A stretch of DNA of 64,000 bases from contig NZ_LMOH01000012.1 of NCBI RefSeq assembly GCF_001423245.1, positions 373,970 through 437,969 of the forward strand. The letters run 5' to 3'. The DNA is from Aureimonas sp. Leaf324 (GTDB lineage Bacteria > Pseudomonadota > Alphaproteobacteria > Rhizobiales > Rhizobiaceae). Positions 47,310-57,084 of this stretch are shown here, piece by piece (positions within the stretch are counted from its first letter, which is position 1; each line of letters opens with the position of its first letter). The notes under the pieces are model-generated. The model was not told the DNA's origin. It ran no database searches and saw only the letters and a program-made list of their open reading frames with translations. The position numbers were made by a program, and so were the translations under genes.

Positions 47310-48299
47310 ATGGCCCCTGGAGACCTCGAACTCGTCAAACTGACCAAGCGCTACGGCGCGACGACGGCGGTGGACGCGATCGACCTGCGCGTGCCGGCCG
47401 GCACCTATTGCTGTTTCCTCGGGCCGTCCGGCTGCGGCAAGTCCTCGACGATGCGCATGATCGCCGGACACGAGAGCGTGTCGGGCGGCGACATCATCCT
47501 TGGCGCCCACAACGTCACCGATCTGCCGCCCGCCCGGCGCGGCACGGCGATGATGTTCCAGTCCTACGCGCTGTTCCCGCACCTCACCGTTCTCGACAAC
47601 GTCGCCTTCTCCCTGAAAATGAAGGGCGCCTCGAAGGACGAGCGATACCGGAAGGCGCGCGCCGTGATGGAGCTCGTCGACCTCGCGCGCTTCGAGACGC
47701 GCATGCCCGCCCAACTGTCCGGCGGCCAGCAGCAGCGCGTGGCGCTCGCGAGAGCCCTCGTCACCGATCCCGGCATTCTCCTCCTCGACGAGCCGCTGTC
47801 GGCGCTCGACCCGTTCCTGCGCCTTCGCGTGCGCACCGAGCTGAAGCGCCTGCAGCGCGAGCTCGGCATCTCCTTCCTCCATGTCACGCACGGGCAGGAC
47901 GAGGCGATGGCGCTCGCCGATCTCGTCGTCATCATGCGGGACGGCCGCATCGAGCAGGCGGGCAGCCCCCAGGACGTCTTCCACCGCCCGGCCACCGGCT
48001 TCGTCGCCCGCTTCATGGGCGGCCATAACGTCCTGCAGCTCGACGGCCGGCCCGTCTCCGTGCGCGCCGACCGGGTGCGCATCGGCGAAGGCAGCGCCGA
48101 CGCGCGCTCCGTCTCCGGCGAGGTGCGCGGCGTCGAATACGGCGGTGCCACCGTCACCGTGGTCGTCCATGCCGGCGACGCCGGCGAGATCACCGCCGTG
48201 ATCCCCGAGGAGCAGTTCAACGCGACCCCGGCCGAGCTCGGGCAGACGCGTGCCGTTCACTGGTCGCGCGGCGACGAGTTCGCCCTCGAAGCCGCCTGA
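47310..48299 (+). CDS. ABC transporter ATP-binding protein (PotA-like, spermidine/putrescine type)
   Basis: A 329-residue ATPase: Walker A GPSGCGKS, Q-loop MMFQSYALFPHLTVLDNVAF, signature LSGGQQQRVALARAL, Walker [13 protein letters not shown], and a C-terminal TOBE domain (VRADRVRIGEG, VRGVEYGG). The family serves polyamines, amino acids and related cations. ATG 47310 has GGAG eight bases upstream. It opens an operon with the binding protein, two permeases and a racemase-like gene. Confidence 0.9.
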   Translation: MAPGDLELVKLTKRYGATTAVDAIDLRVPAGTYCCFLGPSGCGKSSTMRMIAGHESVSGGDIILGAHNVTDLPPARRGTAMMFQSYALFPHLTVLDNVAFSLKMKGASKDERYRKARAVMELVDLARFETRMPAQLSGGQQQRVALARALVTDPGILLLDEPLSALDPFLRLRVRTELKRLQRELGISFLHVTHGQDEAMALADLVVIMRDGRIEQAGSPQDVFHRPATGFVARFMGGHNVLQLDGRPVSVRADRVRIGEGSADARSVSGEVRGVEYGGATVTVVVHAGDAGEITAVIPEEQFNATPAELGQTRAVHWSRGDEFALEAA

Positions 48300-48342
48300 T
48301 CCTTCCGCCCTCCTCCAGCCCCCGACCCAAGGAGACCACCTC

Positions 48343-49638
48343 ATGAGCGACACCCCCAAGACCACCGGGCTCGACCGCCGCGCCTTCCTGAAGTCCGGGG
48401 CGGTCTTCGCCGCCGGCGCGGTCGTGACCACGAAGGTCACCGGCTTTCCCTTCGTGTCCGGCGCGCGGGCGCAGGAGGCCAAGACGCTGCGCTATCTCGG
48501 CACGGCGGTGAACCAGTCCACCGAGATCGCCGCCAAGGTGAAGGAGGATCTCGGCATCACGATCGAGTACGTGCCTGTCACGACCGACGAGGTGACCAAG
48601 CGCATCATCACCCAGCCCAACACGTTCGACATCGTCGATACCGAGTACTTCTCGCTGAAGAAGTTCGTGCCGACCGGCAACCTGATGGGCATGGACGCCA
48701 AGCGCATCAAGGAATTCGACAACATCACCACCGTCTTCACCAAGGGCGAGATCGACGGCAAGAAGATCGGCGACCAGGGCACTGCGCCGTGGAAGGTGCT
48801 CTATCTCGAGGCCAACAAGTCCAAGGCCTTCTCGGCGACGCCGACGGAGTGGATCTCGCTGATCCCGACCACCTACAACGCCGATACGCTCGGCATCCGG
48901 CCCGACCTCATCAAGCGCCCCATCGAAAGCTGGGCGGAGCTGCTGAATCCCGAGTTCAAGGGCCGCGCCTCGATCCTCAACATTCCCTCGATCGGCATCA
49001 TGGACGCCGCCATGGCGATCGAGGCGTCGGGCAAGTACAAGTATCCCGACAAGGGCAACATGACTCGTGACGAGATCGACCTGACGATCGACGCGCTGAT
49101 CGAGGCCAAGCAGGGCGGACAGTTCCGCGCCCTATGGTCGGACTTCAACGAGAGCGTCAACCTCATGGCCTCCGGCGAGACCGTGATCCAGTCCATGTGG
49201 TCGCCCGCCGTCACCGCCGTGCGCGCCAAGGGCATCGACTGCCGCTTCCAGCCGCTGAAGGAGGGCTACCGCGCCTGGGCCTCGGGTTTCGCCCTGCCCG
49301 CGACGCTCGAGGGGCCGAAGCTCGACGCCGCCTACGAGTTCGTCAATTGGTTCCTGTCCGGCTGGGCTGGCGCCTTCCTCAACCGCCAGGGGTACTATTC
49401 CGGCGTCCTGTCGACCGCCAAAGCGTCCATGCAGCCCTACGAATGGGCCTACTGGATGGAGGGCAAGCCGGCCGAGAAGGACATCCTCTCCCCGCAGGGC
49501 CAGGTCATCGCCAAGACCGGCGACGTGCGCGACGGCGGCTCGTTCAACGAGCGCATGGGCGCCGTCGCCTGCTGGAACGCCGTGATGGACGAGGACGCCT
49601 ACATGGTCCGCAAGTGGAACGAGTTCGTCGCGGCGTAA
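48343..49638 (+). CDS. ABC transporter substrate-binding protein (PotD-like), Tat-exported
   Basis: A 431-residue binding protein with a twin-arginine signal (DRRAFLKSGAVFAAGAVVTT, cleavage near ARA-QE). The fold follows the PotD/ spermidine class (WISLIPTTYNADTLGIRP, NPEFKGRASILNIPSIG, SMWSPAVTAVRAKGI). At 431 residues it is longer than PotD (348). ATG 48343 has AAGGAG at 9 bp. The ligand is unknown; neighbouring pyrimidine genes make a nitrogen compound likely. Confidence 0.9.
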   Translation: MSDTPKTTGLDRRAFLKSGAVFAAGAVVTTKVTGFPFVSGARAQEAKTLRYLGTAVNQSTEIAAKVKEDLGITIEYVPVTTDEVTKRIITQPNTFDIVDTEYFSLKKFVPTGNLMGMDAKRIKEFDNITTVFTKGEIDGKKIGDQGTAPWKVLYLEANKSKAFSATPTEWISLIPTTYNADTLGIRPDLIKRPIESWAELLNPEFKGRASILNIPSIGIMDAAMAIEASGKYKYPDKGNMTRDEIDLTIDALIEAKQGGQFRALWSDFNESVNLMASGETVIQSMWSPAVTAVRAKGIDCRFQPLKEGYRAWASGFALPATLEGPKLDAAYEFVNWFLSGWAGAFLNRQGYYSGVLSTAKASMQPYEWAYWMEGKPAEKDILSPQGQVIAKTGDVRDGGSFNERMGAVACWNAVMDEDAYMVRKWNEFVAA

Positions 49639-49919
49639 GCCGAGGCGGTTGTCGCGGGGGCGCTGCCCCTGCACCCCGCCAAGGGAATTGAATTCCCCTG
49701 GACCCCTCGTCTGTTGAGAGATGTCCGATATGCGGAAGGGTCAGAGACCCTCCCGCATATCGGAAAAGTCCCAAGAGAAAAGAAGGGTTCGGGAATTCCT
49801 TCCGTCCGCAGGACGGGCGAGACCTGCGGCTCGCCCGTTGAGCAGGGACCGGGGCAGCAGCCCCGCCATACCCACGCGGCCCGATGCCGTGATGATCTCG
49901 ATCCACCCACGGAGGCCGC
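49639..49919 (+). repeat. Palindrome-rich intergenic element between binding-protein and permease genes
   Basis: 281 bp packed with perfect dyads: GGGAATT-G-AATTCCC (49683-49697); a 41-nt hairpin with 12-bp outer arms TCCGATATGCGG (49724-49735, 49753-49764) and an inner GGGTC/GACCC stem; and CGGGCGAG/CTCGCCCG (49815-49822, 49831-49838). The first 80 bp resemble the GGGGGCGCTGCCCC-type filler repeats common in alphaproteobacterial intergenic DNA. A role in mRNA trimming or stability after the binding-protein gene is likely. Confidence 0.6.
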
Positions 49920-50804
49920 ATGGCTGCGTCCGAACGCACGGGGCTCGCGCCCTATCTCCAGGCGGCGCCGCTGGCGCTGGTGTTCCTGCTGTTTCTAGTG
50001 GTGCCGCTCGCCTTCATCGTGATGGTGAGCTTCTGGACCTACGACAACTACCAGATCCAGCCGGCCTTCACGCTGCAGAACTATGCCGACGTCTTCGACC
50101 GTTGCATCACGCGACTGCCGGCACTGTGCACGACGTTCCGCACCTATTTGTCGACGCTCGGCTTCGCGCTTCGGGTCTGGGTCCTGACGCTCGGGATCGG
50201 GTTCACGATCGCCTATTTCCTCGCCTTCGAGGTGCGATCGAAGACGGTCCAGTCGATGCTGTTCCTCCTGTGCACGATCCCGTTCTGGACCTCCAACGTG
50301 ATCCGGATGATCTCGTGGATTCCGCTTCTCGGCCGCGAAGGGCTGGTGAATCGGACGCTCATGAGCCTCGGGGCGATCGACCAGCCGATCGATTGGCTGC
50401 TCTATTCCAGCTTCTCGGTGACGCTGACCTTCGTGCATCTCTTCACGTTCTTCATGGTCGTGCCGATCTACAATTCTATGCTGCGCATCGACCGCTCGTT
50501 GATCGAGGCGGCGCGCGATGCCGGCGCCTCCGGCTGGCAGATCCTGTGGAACGTGATCGTGCCGCTGTCGAAGACCGGCATCGCCATCGGTTCGATCTTC
50601 GTCCTCACCATCGTCATGGGCGACTTCGTGACGGTCGGCCTGATGGGCGGCCAGCAGATCGCCTCGGTCGGCAAGACGATCCAGACCGAGATCAGCTACC
50701 TCCAGTTCCCGATCGCCGCCGCCAACGCCGTGGTGCTGCTCGCCACCGTCCTCCTCATCGTCTTCGCGCTCCTGCGTGTCGTCGACATCCGCAAGGAGCT
50801 ATAG
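49920..50804 (+). CDS. ABC transporter permease (PotB-like)
   Basis: A 294-residue inner-membrane permease with six hydrophobic segments (PLALVFLLFLVVPLAFIVMV first). The EAA loop is SLIEAARDAGASGWQILWNV. The cytoplasmic and membrane layout follows PotB. ATG 49920 has GGAGG four bases upstream. It lies behind a 281-bp structured spacer but in the same direction as the ATPase and binding-protein genes. Confidence 0.91.
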   Translation: MAASERTGLAPYLQAAPLALVFLLFLVVPLAFIVMVSFWTYDNYQIQPAFTLQNYADVFDRCITRLPALCTTFRTYLSTLGFALRVWVLTLGIGFTIAYFLAFEVRSKTVQSMLFLLCTIPFWTSNVIRMISWIPLLGREGLVNRTLMSLGAIDQPIDWLLYSSFSVTLTFVHLFTFFMVVPIYNSMLRIDRSLIEAARDAGASGWQILWNVIVPLSKTGIAIGSIFVLTIVMGDFVTVGLMGGQQIASVGKTIQTEISYLQFPIAAANAVVLLATVLLIVFALLRVVDIRKEL

Positions 50805-50805
50805 A

Positions 50806-51690
50806 GTGTCGGAAAAACGCTCCCGCGCCTTCTGGCCACTCGCGATCTTCTTCTCGCTCTTCGTCCTGTTCCTCTACGGGCCGACGCTGACCGTTCTCGT
50901 CCTGTCCTTCCAGGGGCCGCAGGGGGGCCTGACGTTCCCGATGAACGGCGTCTCGACCCACTGGTTCGGCGTGCTGTGGCAGGGGCTCGGCGTCGTCGAC
51001 GTCTGGGCCGCGTTCGGACGCTCGTTCCGGCTGGGCCTCGTGGTGACCGTCCTGACGGTCGTCATCTCGGTGCTGGCGGGCCTCGCCTTCCGGCGGCGGT
51101 TCCGAGGCTCGACGCTCCTGTTCTACACGGCGATCGCGAGCCTCATCCTGCCGTCGATCGCGGTCTCGCTCGGCATCGCGCTGGAATTTCGCATCTTCGA
51201 CGATTTCGTGAAGGCGTACGGCCTCGGCGGCGACGGCTACCAGTCGGCGATGGGTCTCTTCAGCTCGGCGCTCGGCGCGCACCTCACCTGGACCCTGCCC
51301 TTCGGCATGCTGGTGATGTTCGCCGTCTTCAACCGCTTCGACCAGGCCTACGAGGAAGCCGCGCGCGATCTCGGCGCAACGCCCTGGCAGACCTTCCGCC
51401 ATGTCGTGCTGCCGATCATCGCGCCCTATCTCGTGGGCGTCGCGCTCTTCGGCTTCACCCTGTCGTGGGACGAGATCGCCCGCACGAGCCAGGCGATCGG
51501 CGGCCCGAACACGCTGCCGCTGGAACTGCAGGGCCTGACGACGACGGTCACCAACCCCGCGATCTACGCGCTCGGCACGCTGACGACGGCGGTGTCCTTC
51601 CTCGTGATCGCCCTGACGCTCGGCACCGGCCTGTTCCTTCGTGCGCGCCGCATGCGCGGCGCGTCCGACGCCGGCAAGGGCACGCTCTGA
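50806..51690 (+). CDS. ABC transporter permease (PotC-like)
   Basis: A 294-residue partner permease with six hydrophobic segments and EAA loop YEEAARDLGATPWQTFRHVV. GTG 50806 starts one base after the previous stop, with GGAG eight bases upstream. The pair PotB/PotC completes the importer. Confidence 0.91.
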   Translation: MSEKRSRAFWPLAIFFSLFVLFLYGPTLTVLVLSFQGPQGGLTFPMNGVSTHWFGVLWQGLGVVDVWAAFGRSFRLGLVVTVLTVVISVLAGLAFRRRFRGSTLLFYTAIASLILPSIAVSLGIALEFRIFDDFVKAYGLGGDGYQSAMGLFSSALGAHLTWTLPFGMLVMFAVFNRFDQAYEEAARDLGATPWQTFRHVVLPIIAPYLVGVALFGFTLSWDEIARTSQAIGGPNTLPLELQGLTTTVTNPAIYALGTLTTAVSFLVIALTLGTGLFLRARRMRGASDAGKGTL

Positions 51691-51698
51691 AGGCCGCC

Positions 51699-52349
51699 AT
51701 GCGCATCCTCTTCATCAATCCCAACGCCACCGTCTCGATGACAAACAAGATCGAGGCGGCGGCCCGAGCGGCGGCCTCGCCCGGCACGGTGATCCACTCG
51801 GCCACCAACCACGTCGGTCCGGCGTCGATCCAGGGGCCGGCCGATGGCGAGGCGGCCGAGCCCGGCCTCCTCGCGCTGATCGCGGAGCGGGACGCGGACG
51901 CCGACGCATTCGTGATCGCCTGCTTCGACGATACGGGATTGGAGACGGCGAGAACGCTCACGGGCAAGCCGGTCATCGGGATCGGCGAGGCCGCGATGCG
52001 GGCCGCCGCCGACGGGGGTCGCGCGTTCAGCGTGGTGACCACGCTGTCGGTCTCGATTCCGGTGATCGAGGAGAACGTGCGGGCCTATGGGCTCGGTAGC
52101 CTCTGCCGGCAGGTCCGCGCCTCCGAGGTGCCGGTGTTGGCGCTGGAAGAGCCCGGCAGCGCCGCTCGCGAGACGGTGGCGGCCGAGATCGCGGCGGCGC
52201 TGGCAGAGGACCGGCCGGGCGCCGTCGTGCTCGGCTGCGCCGGCATGGCCGATCTCGCCGAGGCATTCGCTGCCCGGTTCGGCGTGCCCGTGTTCGATGG
52301 TGTGGTCTGCGCGGTCAAGGCGCTGGAAGCGCAGTCGCCCGACGCCTGA
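51699..52349 (+). CDS. Asp/Glu racemase-superfamily protein (hydantoin racemase-like)
   Basis: A 216-residue protein with the superfamily start MRILFINPNATVSMTNKI and two active-site cysteines, in FVIACFDDTGL and VVLGCAGMADL. The INPN start and the ACFDD motif match hydantoin racemases more closely than aspartate racemases. It is 8 bp after the Pot-type operon and ahead of the pyrimidine genes, so a role in handling hydantoin- or ureido-type nitrogen compounds fits, but no hydantoinase gene is present. Confidence 0.83.
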   Translation: MRILFINPNATVSMTNKIEAAARAAASPGTVIHSATNHVGPASIQGPADGEAAEPGLLALIAERDADADAFVIACFDDTGLETARTLTGKPVIGIGEAAMRAAADGGRAFSVVTTLSVSIPVIEENVRAYGLGSLCRQVRASEVPVLALEEPGSAARETVAAEIAAALAEDRPGAVVLGCAGMADLAEAFAARFGVPVFDGVVCAVKALEAQSPDA

Positions 52350-52472
52350 CCGCAGTCCTGGGTCCATGAGTTTCTGCTGGAGGACGCACCATCTAGCGCC
52401 AGCCAGATAGGCGTCCCGCAGCCGCTTGCGCGGCTGAACGACCAAATCCTGCAAGCCGATTGCCACTTCGGT

Positions 52473-52492
52473 AACCATGGGTTGCCATGGTT
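52473..52492. promoter_or_regulatory. Perfect 8-bp dyad in the rut promoter region
   Basis: AACCATGG (52473-52480), GTTG, CCATGGTT (52485-52492). CCATGG is itself palindromic, so the site reads as both a direct and inverted repeat. The binding protein is unknown. Confidence 0.4.
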
Positions 52493-52513
52493 TTCGGCAT
52501 CTTCCCTTCGAAT

Positions 52514-52529
52514 TTGTCCATTTGGTCAG
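52514..52529. promoter_or_regulatory. RutR operator upstream of rutA
   Basis: TTGTCCA-TT-TGGTCAG matches the published RutR consensus TTGACCA-NN-TGGTCAA at 12 of 14 fixed bases. It lies 138 bp before the rutA ATG, and rutR is encoded at the other end of the operon. Confidence 0.75.
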
Positions 52530-52667
52530 TTTTTCGGGTCTCGTTCGGCGACGGGCCGTTCCACCAGTTCTCAAGCCATTGTCTCTGCTCATGAAAGAAT
52601 CAGTGGCACGCATCTTGCTGCGTGTCGGATGCGGTGCTGGTGCCGCGTTGCTGGAGCAGGAGAACGG

Positions 52668-53755
<1,088 letters not shown>

Positions 53756-53759
<4 letters not shown>

Positions 53760-54499
53760 GCGTGCTTCCCGCTGCCGGACACGTGCCCCGGCCGCAGACG
53801 CGCGAGAGCGTCACCCTGCCCGCCCGCCCGGAGCCGCTGTCGCTGAAGCTGCACGAGACCGCCGTCGTGGTGGTCGACATGCAGAACGCCTATGCGACGC
53901 CCGGCGGCTACGTGGATCTCGCCGGCTTCGACATTTCGGGCGCCGCCGGCACGATCGGTGCGATCGGCAAGGCCCTCTCGGCGGCGCGCGACGCCGGGGT
54001 CCTCGTGGTCTACCTCCAGAACGGCTGGGACAAGGACTACCAGGACGCCGGCGGCCCCGGCTCGCCCAACTGGCACAAGTCGAACGCCTTGAAGACCATG
54101 CGCCGCCGGCCGGAGCTCGCCGGCACGCTGCTCGCCAAGGGCACCTGGGACTACGCGATCATCAATGCGCTGCAGCCGCAACCGGGCGACCTTCTGGTGC
54201 CGAAGACGCGCTACAGCGGCTTCTTCAACTCGACCCTCGACAGCACGCTGCGCGCGCGCGGCATCCGCAACCTCGTCTTCGTCGGCATCGCCACCAATGT
54301 CTGCGTCGAGAGCACGCTGCGCGACGCGTTCCACCTCGAATATTTCGCGGTGATGCTGGAGGACGCCACGCATCAGCTCGGCCCCGCCTTCATTCAGGAG
54401 GCGGCGGCCTACAACGTCGAGACCTTCTTCGGCTGGGTCTCGACGGTCGCCGACTTCTGCGGCGCCGTCTCGCAGGCCGCCCCCTCCCCCTCGATCTGA
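53756..54499 (+). CDS. rutB: Ureidoacrylate amidohydrolase RutB
   Basis: A 247-residue isochorismatase-like hydrolase that splits ureidoacrylate (or its peroxide) to aminoacrylate and carbamate. Catalytic Asp about 41 ([14 protein letters not shown]), the Lys of [11 protein letters not shown] region and Cys of [11 protein letters not shown] are all present. ATG 53756 overlaps rutA by 4 bp. Confidence 0.94.
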
Positions 54500-54512
54500 T
54501 CCAGGAGCCGTC

Positions 54513-54902
54513 ATGCCGAAATCCATCGTCGTCCCGGAGGGCACGTCGAAGCCGATCGCCCCGTTCTCGCCCGGAACGCTCGCCGACGGGATCGTTTACG
54601 TCTCGGGGACCCTGCCCTTCGACGCCAACAACGACGTCGTGCATGTCGGCGACGCCGCGGCCCAGACGCGGCACGTCCTCGAAACCATCAAGTCGGTCAT
54701 CACGACGGCCGGCGGTACGATGGAGGACGTGACCATGAACCACATCTTCATCACCGACTGGGCGAACTACGCCGCGGTCAACGCGGTCTATGCCGAATAT
54801 TTTCCCGGCGACAAGCCGGCGCGCTACTGCATCCTCTGCGGCCTCGTGAAGCCGGAGGCGCTGGTGGAGATCGCCACCGTCGCACATATCGGCCGCCGAT
54901 GA
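54513..54902 (+). CDS. rutC: Aminoacrylate deaminase RutC (RidA family)
   Basis: A 129-residue RidA/YjgF-family protein ([40 protein letters not shown], then [20 protein letters not shown] with the conserved Arg). It speeds release of ammonia from aminoacrylate or 3-aminoacrylate peracid. 13 bp after rutB and overlapping rutD by 4 bp. Confidence 0.94.
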   Translation: MPKSIVVPEGTSKPIAPFSPGTLADGIVYVSGTLPFDANNDVVHVGDAAAQTRHVLETIKSVITTAGGTMEDVTMNHIFITDWANYAAVNAVYAEYFPGDKPARYCILCGLVKPEALVEIATVAHIGRR

Positions 54903-55690
54903 CGCTGCACCACGACATTCACGGGCGCACCGACGACGGCGCGCCGACGCTGATCCTTTCCTCGGGTCTCGGCGGGTCGGGCGCCTACTGGACGCCGCAG
55001 ATCGAAGCGCTGGCGCGCCATTTTCGCGTCGTCACCTACGATCATCGCGGCACGAACCGCAGCGGCGGCCGGGGGCAGGACACGATCGCCGCGATGGGGG
55101 ACGACGTTCTCGATCTCGCGGTGGCCGTCGGCGCCGAGCGCTTTCACCTGATGGGCCATGCGCTCGGCGGCCTGATCGGCCTCGATCTAGCGCTCCGGGC
55201 GGGCTCGACCGTCGACAGCCTCGTTCTCGTCAACGCCTGGGGCAAGGCCGACCCCCATTCCGGCCGCTGCTTCGACATGCGGATCACGCTTCTGGAGAAG
55301 GCAGGCGTCGAAGCCTTCGTCGCGGCGCAGCCGCTGTTCCTCTACCCGGCGGTCTGGATGGCAGAACACGCGCCGCGCCTCGAAGCCGAGATCGCTCATG
55401 GCATCGCGCATTTCCAGGGGCGGGAGGCCGTCCTCGCGCGCATCGCGGCCCTCCGGGCCTTCGACGTCGAAGCGCGGCTCGGCGAGATCGCGGTGCCGAC
55501 CCTGGTGGTGGCGGCACGGGATGATCTTCTCGTCCCCTGCACGCGATCGCTGGCCTTGGCCGATGCCATACCCGGCGCACGCCTCGCGCTGTCGGACTTC
55601 GGCGCCCACGCGGTCAACATCACCGAACCCGTCTGGTTCAATGCAGCCGTCGGATCGTTTCTCGCCTCGGTCGGAGGGATAGCGTCATGA
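54899..55690 (+). CDS. rutD: Aminoacrylate hydrolase-type alpha/beta hydrolase RutD
   Basis: A 263-residue alpha/beta hydrolase with oxyanion region [14 protein letters not shown], a nucleophile elbow [14 protein letters not shown], and later Asp ([11 protein letters not shown]) and His ([11 protein letters not shown]). In RutD the elbow carries Ala in place of the Ser nucleophile, as seen here, so hydrolysis is thought not to use the standard triad. Coupled to rutC and rutF by 4-bp overlaps. Confidence 0.92.
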   Translation: MTLHHDIHGRTDDGAPTLILSSGLGGSGAYWTPQIEALARHFRVVTYDHRGTNRSGGRGQDTIAAMGDDVLDLAVAVGAERFHLMGHALGGLIGLDLALRAGSTVDSLVLVNAWGKADPHSGRCFDMRITLLEKAGVEAFVAAQPLFLYPAVWMAEHAPRLEAEIAHGIAHFQGREAVLARIAALRAFDVEARLGEIAVPTLVVAARDDLLVPCTRSLALADAIPGARLALSDFGAHAVNITEPVWFNAAVGSFLASVGGIAS

Positions 55691-56208
55691 TCGCCCCTGC
55701 GACTGCCACCACCGAGCCCGCACCGGATCTCGAAGGGGTCGACCGTCTCGCCTTTCGCGACGCGATGGCCCAGCTGGGGGCCGCCGTCACCATCGTGACG
55801 ACCGACGGCCCGGGCGGGCGCGCGGGCTTTGCCGCGACCGCCGTCTGCAGCGTCACCGACGACCCGCCGACGCTGCTGGTCTGCATCAACCGGGCCTCGT
55901 CGGCCTACGCGCCCGTCCGGCGGAACGGGCGGATCTGCGTCAACGTGCTGGCGGCCAAGCACGCCGAGCTCAGCCGCGTGTTCGGCGGCCGGACGCCTAT
56001 TGCGGAGCGCTTCGCCGCCGCGTCCTGGCGGGAGACCAGAGGCGGCACACTCGAACTCGACGGCGCGCTCGCCTCGTTCGACTGCGACATCTCGACGGCG
56101 ACGCAGGCGGGCACCCACGACGTCTTCTTCTGCCGCGTGCTCTCGCTCCGGTCGCGGAGCGAGGGCCAAGGCCTGATCTACTTCGACCGCACCTACCACG
56201 CGCTGTGA
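55687..56208 (+). CDS. rutF: NADH:flavin oxidoreductase RutF
   Basis: A 173-residue flavin reductase that supplies FMNH2 to RutA. The family core FRDAMAQLGAAVTIVTTDGP and GFAATAVCSVTDDPPTLLVC is present, followed by RICVNVLAAKHAELS. It is last in the operon. rutE (malonic semialdehyde reductase) and rutG (uracil permease) are absent. Confidence 0.94.
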   Translation: MIAPATATTEPAPDLEGVDRLAFRDAMAQLGAAVTIVTTDGPGGRAGFAATAVCSVTDDPPTLLVCINRASSAYAPVRRNGRICVNVLAAKHAELSRVFGGRTPIAERFAAASWRETRGGTLELDGALASFDCDISTATQAGTHDVFFCRVLSLRSRSEGQGLIYFDRTYHAL

Positions 56209-56248
56209 ACGCAAGGCGGGCGCGCCGACTATCGGCGGGATCGATCGA

Positions 56249-56902
56249 TCAACGCGGCCGGACCCCGTCGAGGATGACGGACAGGACGGACCGCGTGACC
56301 TCCTCCCGGAAGTCCGGGCGCTCGACGTCCGGCCCGAGGATGGCGCGGATCTGGACCGCGAAATCGGCATAGTGCTGCGTCGTCGCCCAGATCGCGAAGA
56401 TCAGGTGGATGGGATCGATGGGAGCCAGCCGCCCTTCGGAAACCCAGGTTCGCAGGATGGCGGCCTTCTGGAACACGAGGGTCCGCAGCTTCGTCTGCAG
56501 CGTCGGCGAGATGACGGGAGCGCCGGCGAGGATTTCGTTCGCGAACAGTCGCGACGCCTCCGGCCGTTCGAGCGAAAGGACGAGCTTGGCCGTGATGTAG
56601 CGTCGAAGCTCCTCGACGGGGTCCGCGTCGACATTCAGGGCGTTGAGCGGATCGAGCCACTCGCCGAGCGTACGCTCCAGCACCGCCTCGTAGAGATCCT
56701 GCTTACGCCGGTAGTAGTAGAGAAGGTTCGCCTTGGACATGCCGGCGCGGGCGGCGATCTCGTCCACCGTCGATCCGCGAAAGCCGTGTCGCGAGAAGAT
56801 GTCCAGCGCCGCGTCGAGGATCTGCACCCGCGAGACGGCCTGGATGCGGGTTGCCGGTGGCGTGGACCGTCCCCCCTCCCGGTCTGCGCCCTTCGCGCCC
56901 AT
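56249..56902 (-). CDS. rutR: HTH-type regulator RutR (TetR family)
   Basis: A 217-residue repressor: HTH ILDAALDIFSRHGFRGSTVD, EIAARAGMSKANLLYYYRRK, then the RutR-type ligand domain (DPVEELRRYITAKLVLSLER, RLFANEILAGAPVI). RutR binds uracil and thymine and leaves the rut promoter. ATG 56902 has GGAG about 6 bp upstream; the long upstream frame is unlikely. It is convergent with rutF, and its box is found before rutA. Confidence 0.92.
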   Translation of the reverse strand: MGAKGADREGGRSTPPATRIQAVSRVQILDAALDIFSRHGFRGSTVDEIAARAGMSKANLLYYYRRKQDLYEAVLERTLGEWLDPLNALNVDADPVEELRRYITAKLVLSLERPEASRLFANEILAGAPVISPTLQTKLRTLVFQKAAILRTWVSEGRLAPIDPIHLIFAIWATTQHYADFAVQIRAILGPDVERPDFREEVTRSVLSVILDGVRPR

Positions 56903-57084
56903 GCCTTCTCCCTGCCAGATGGCGGCTCGCGCGAGCCGCACGCTCTCCAGTGGTAGGATGACATGCCATGCGCTGGCAATCGACAGCCGATCGGATGGGA
57001 ACGTCACCCGTCGAAGCAAGGTGACCTTTTCCTCCAGTTGCAGCTACGCAATCTCAAGACCTCCCGTGTAGCGTCCTCGCCGTT

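Larger units (their letters stand above)
52350..52667 (+). promoter_or_regulatory. Promoter region of the rut operon
   Basis: 318 bp without a gene. It contains a RutR-type box (52514-52529) and, 22 bp before it, the dyad AACCATGG-GTTG-CCATGGTT (52473-52492). A sigma-54 or NtrC site, known for E. coli rut, was not recognised. Confidence 0.55.

Noticed and set aside
47092-47343. Plus-strand frame across the GntR operator upstream of the Pot-type ATPase.
   Set aside because: It lacks a family motif and would place coding sequence over the TTGTATACAA operator; the ATPase start at 47310 has its own ribosome site.
49683-49838. Possible CRISPR-like array between the Pot-type binding protein and permease genes.
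   Set aside because: The palindromes differ in sequence and spacing; there are no regular repeats or spacers and no cas genes.
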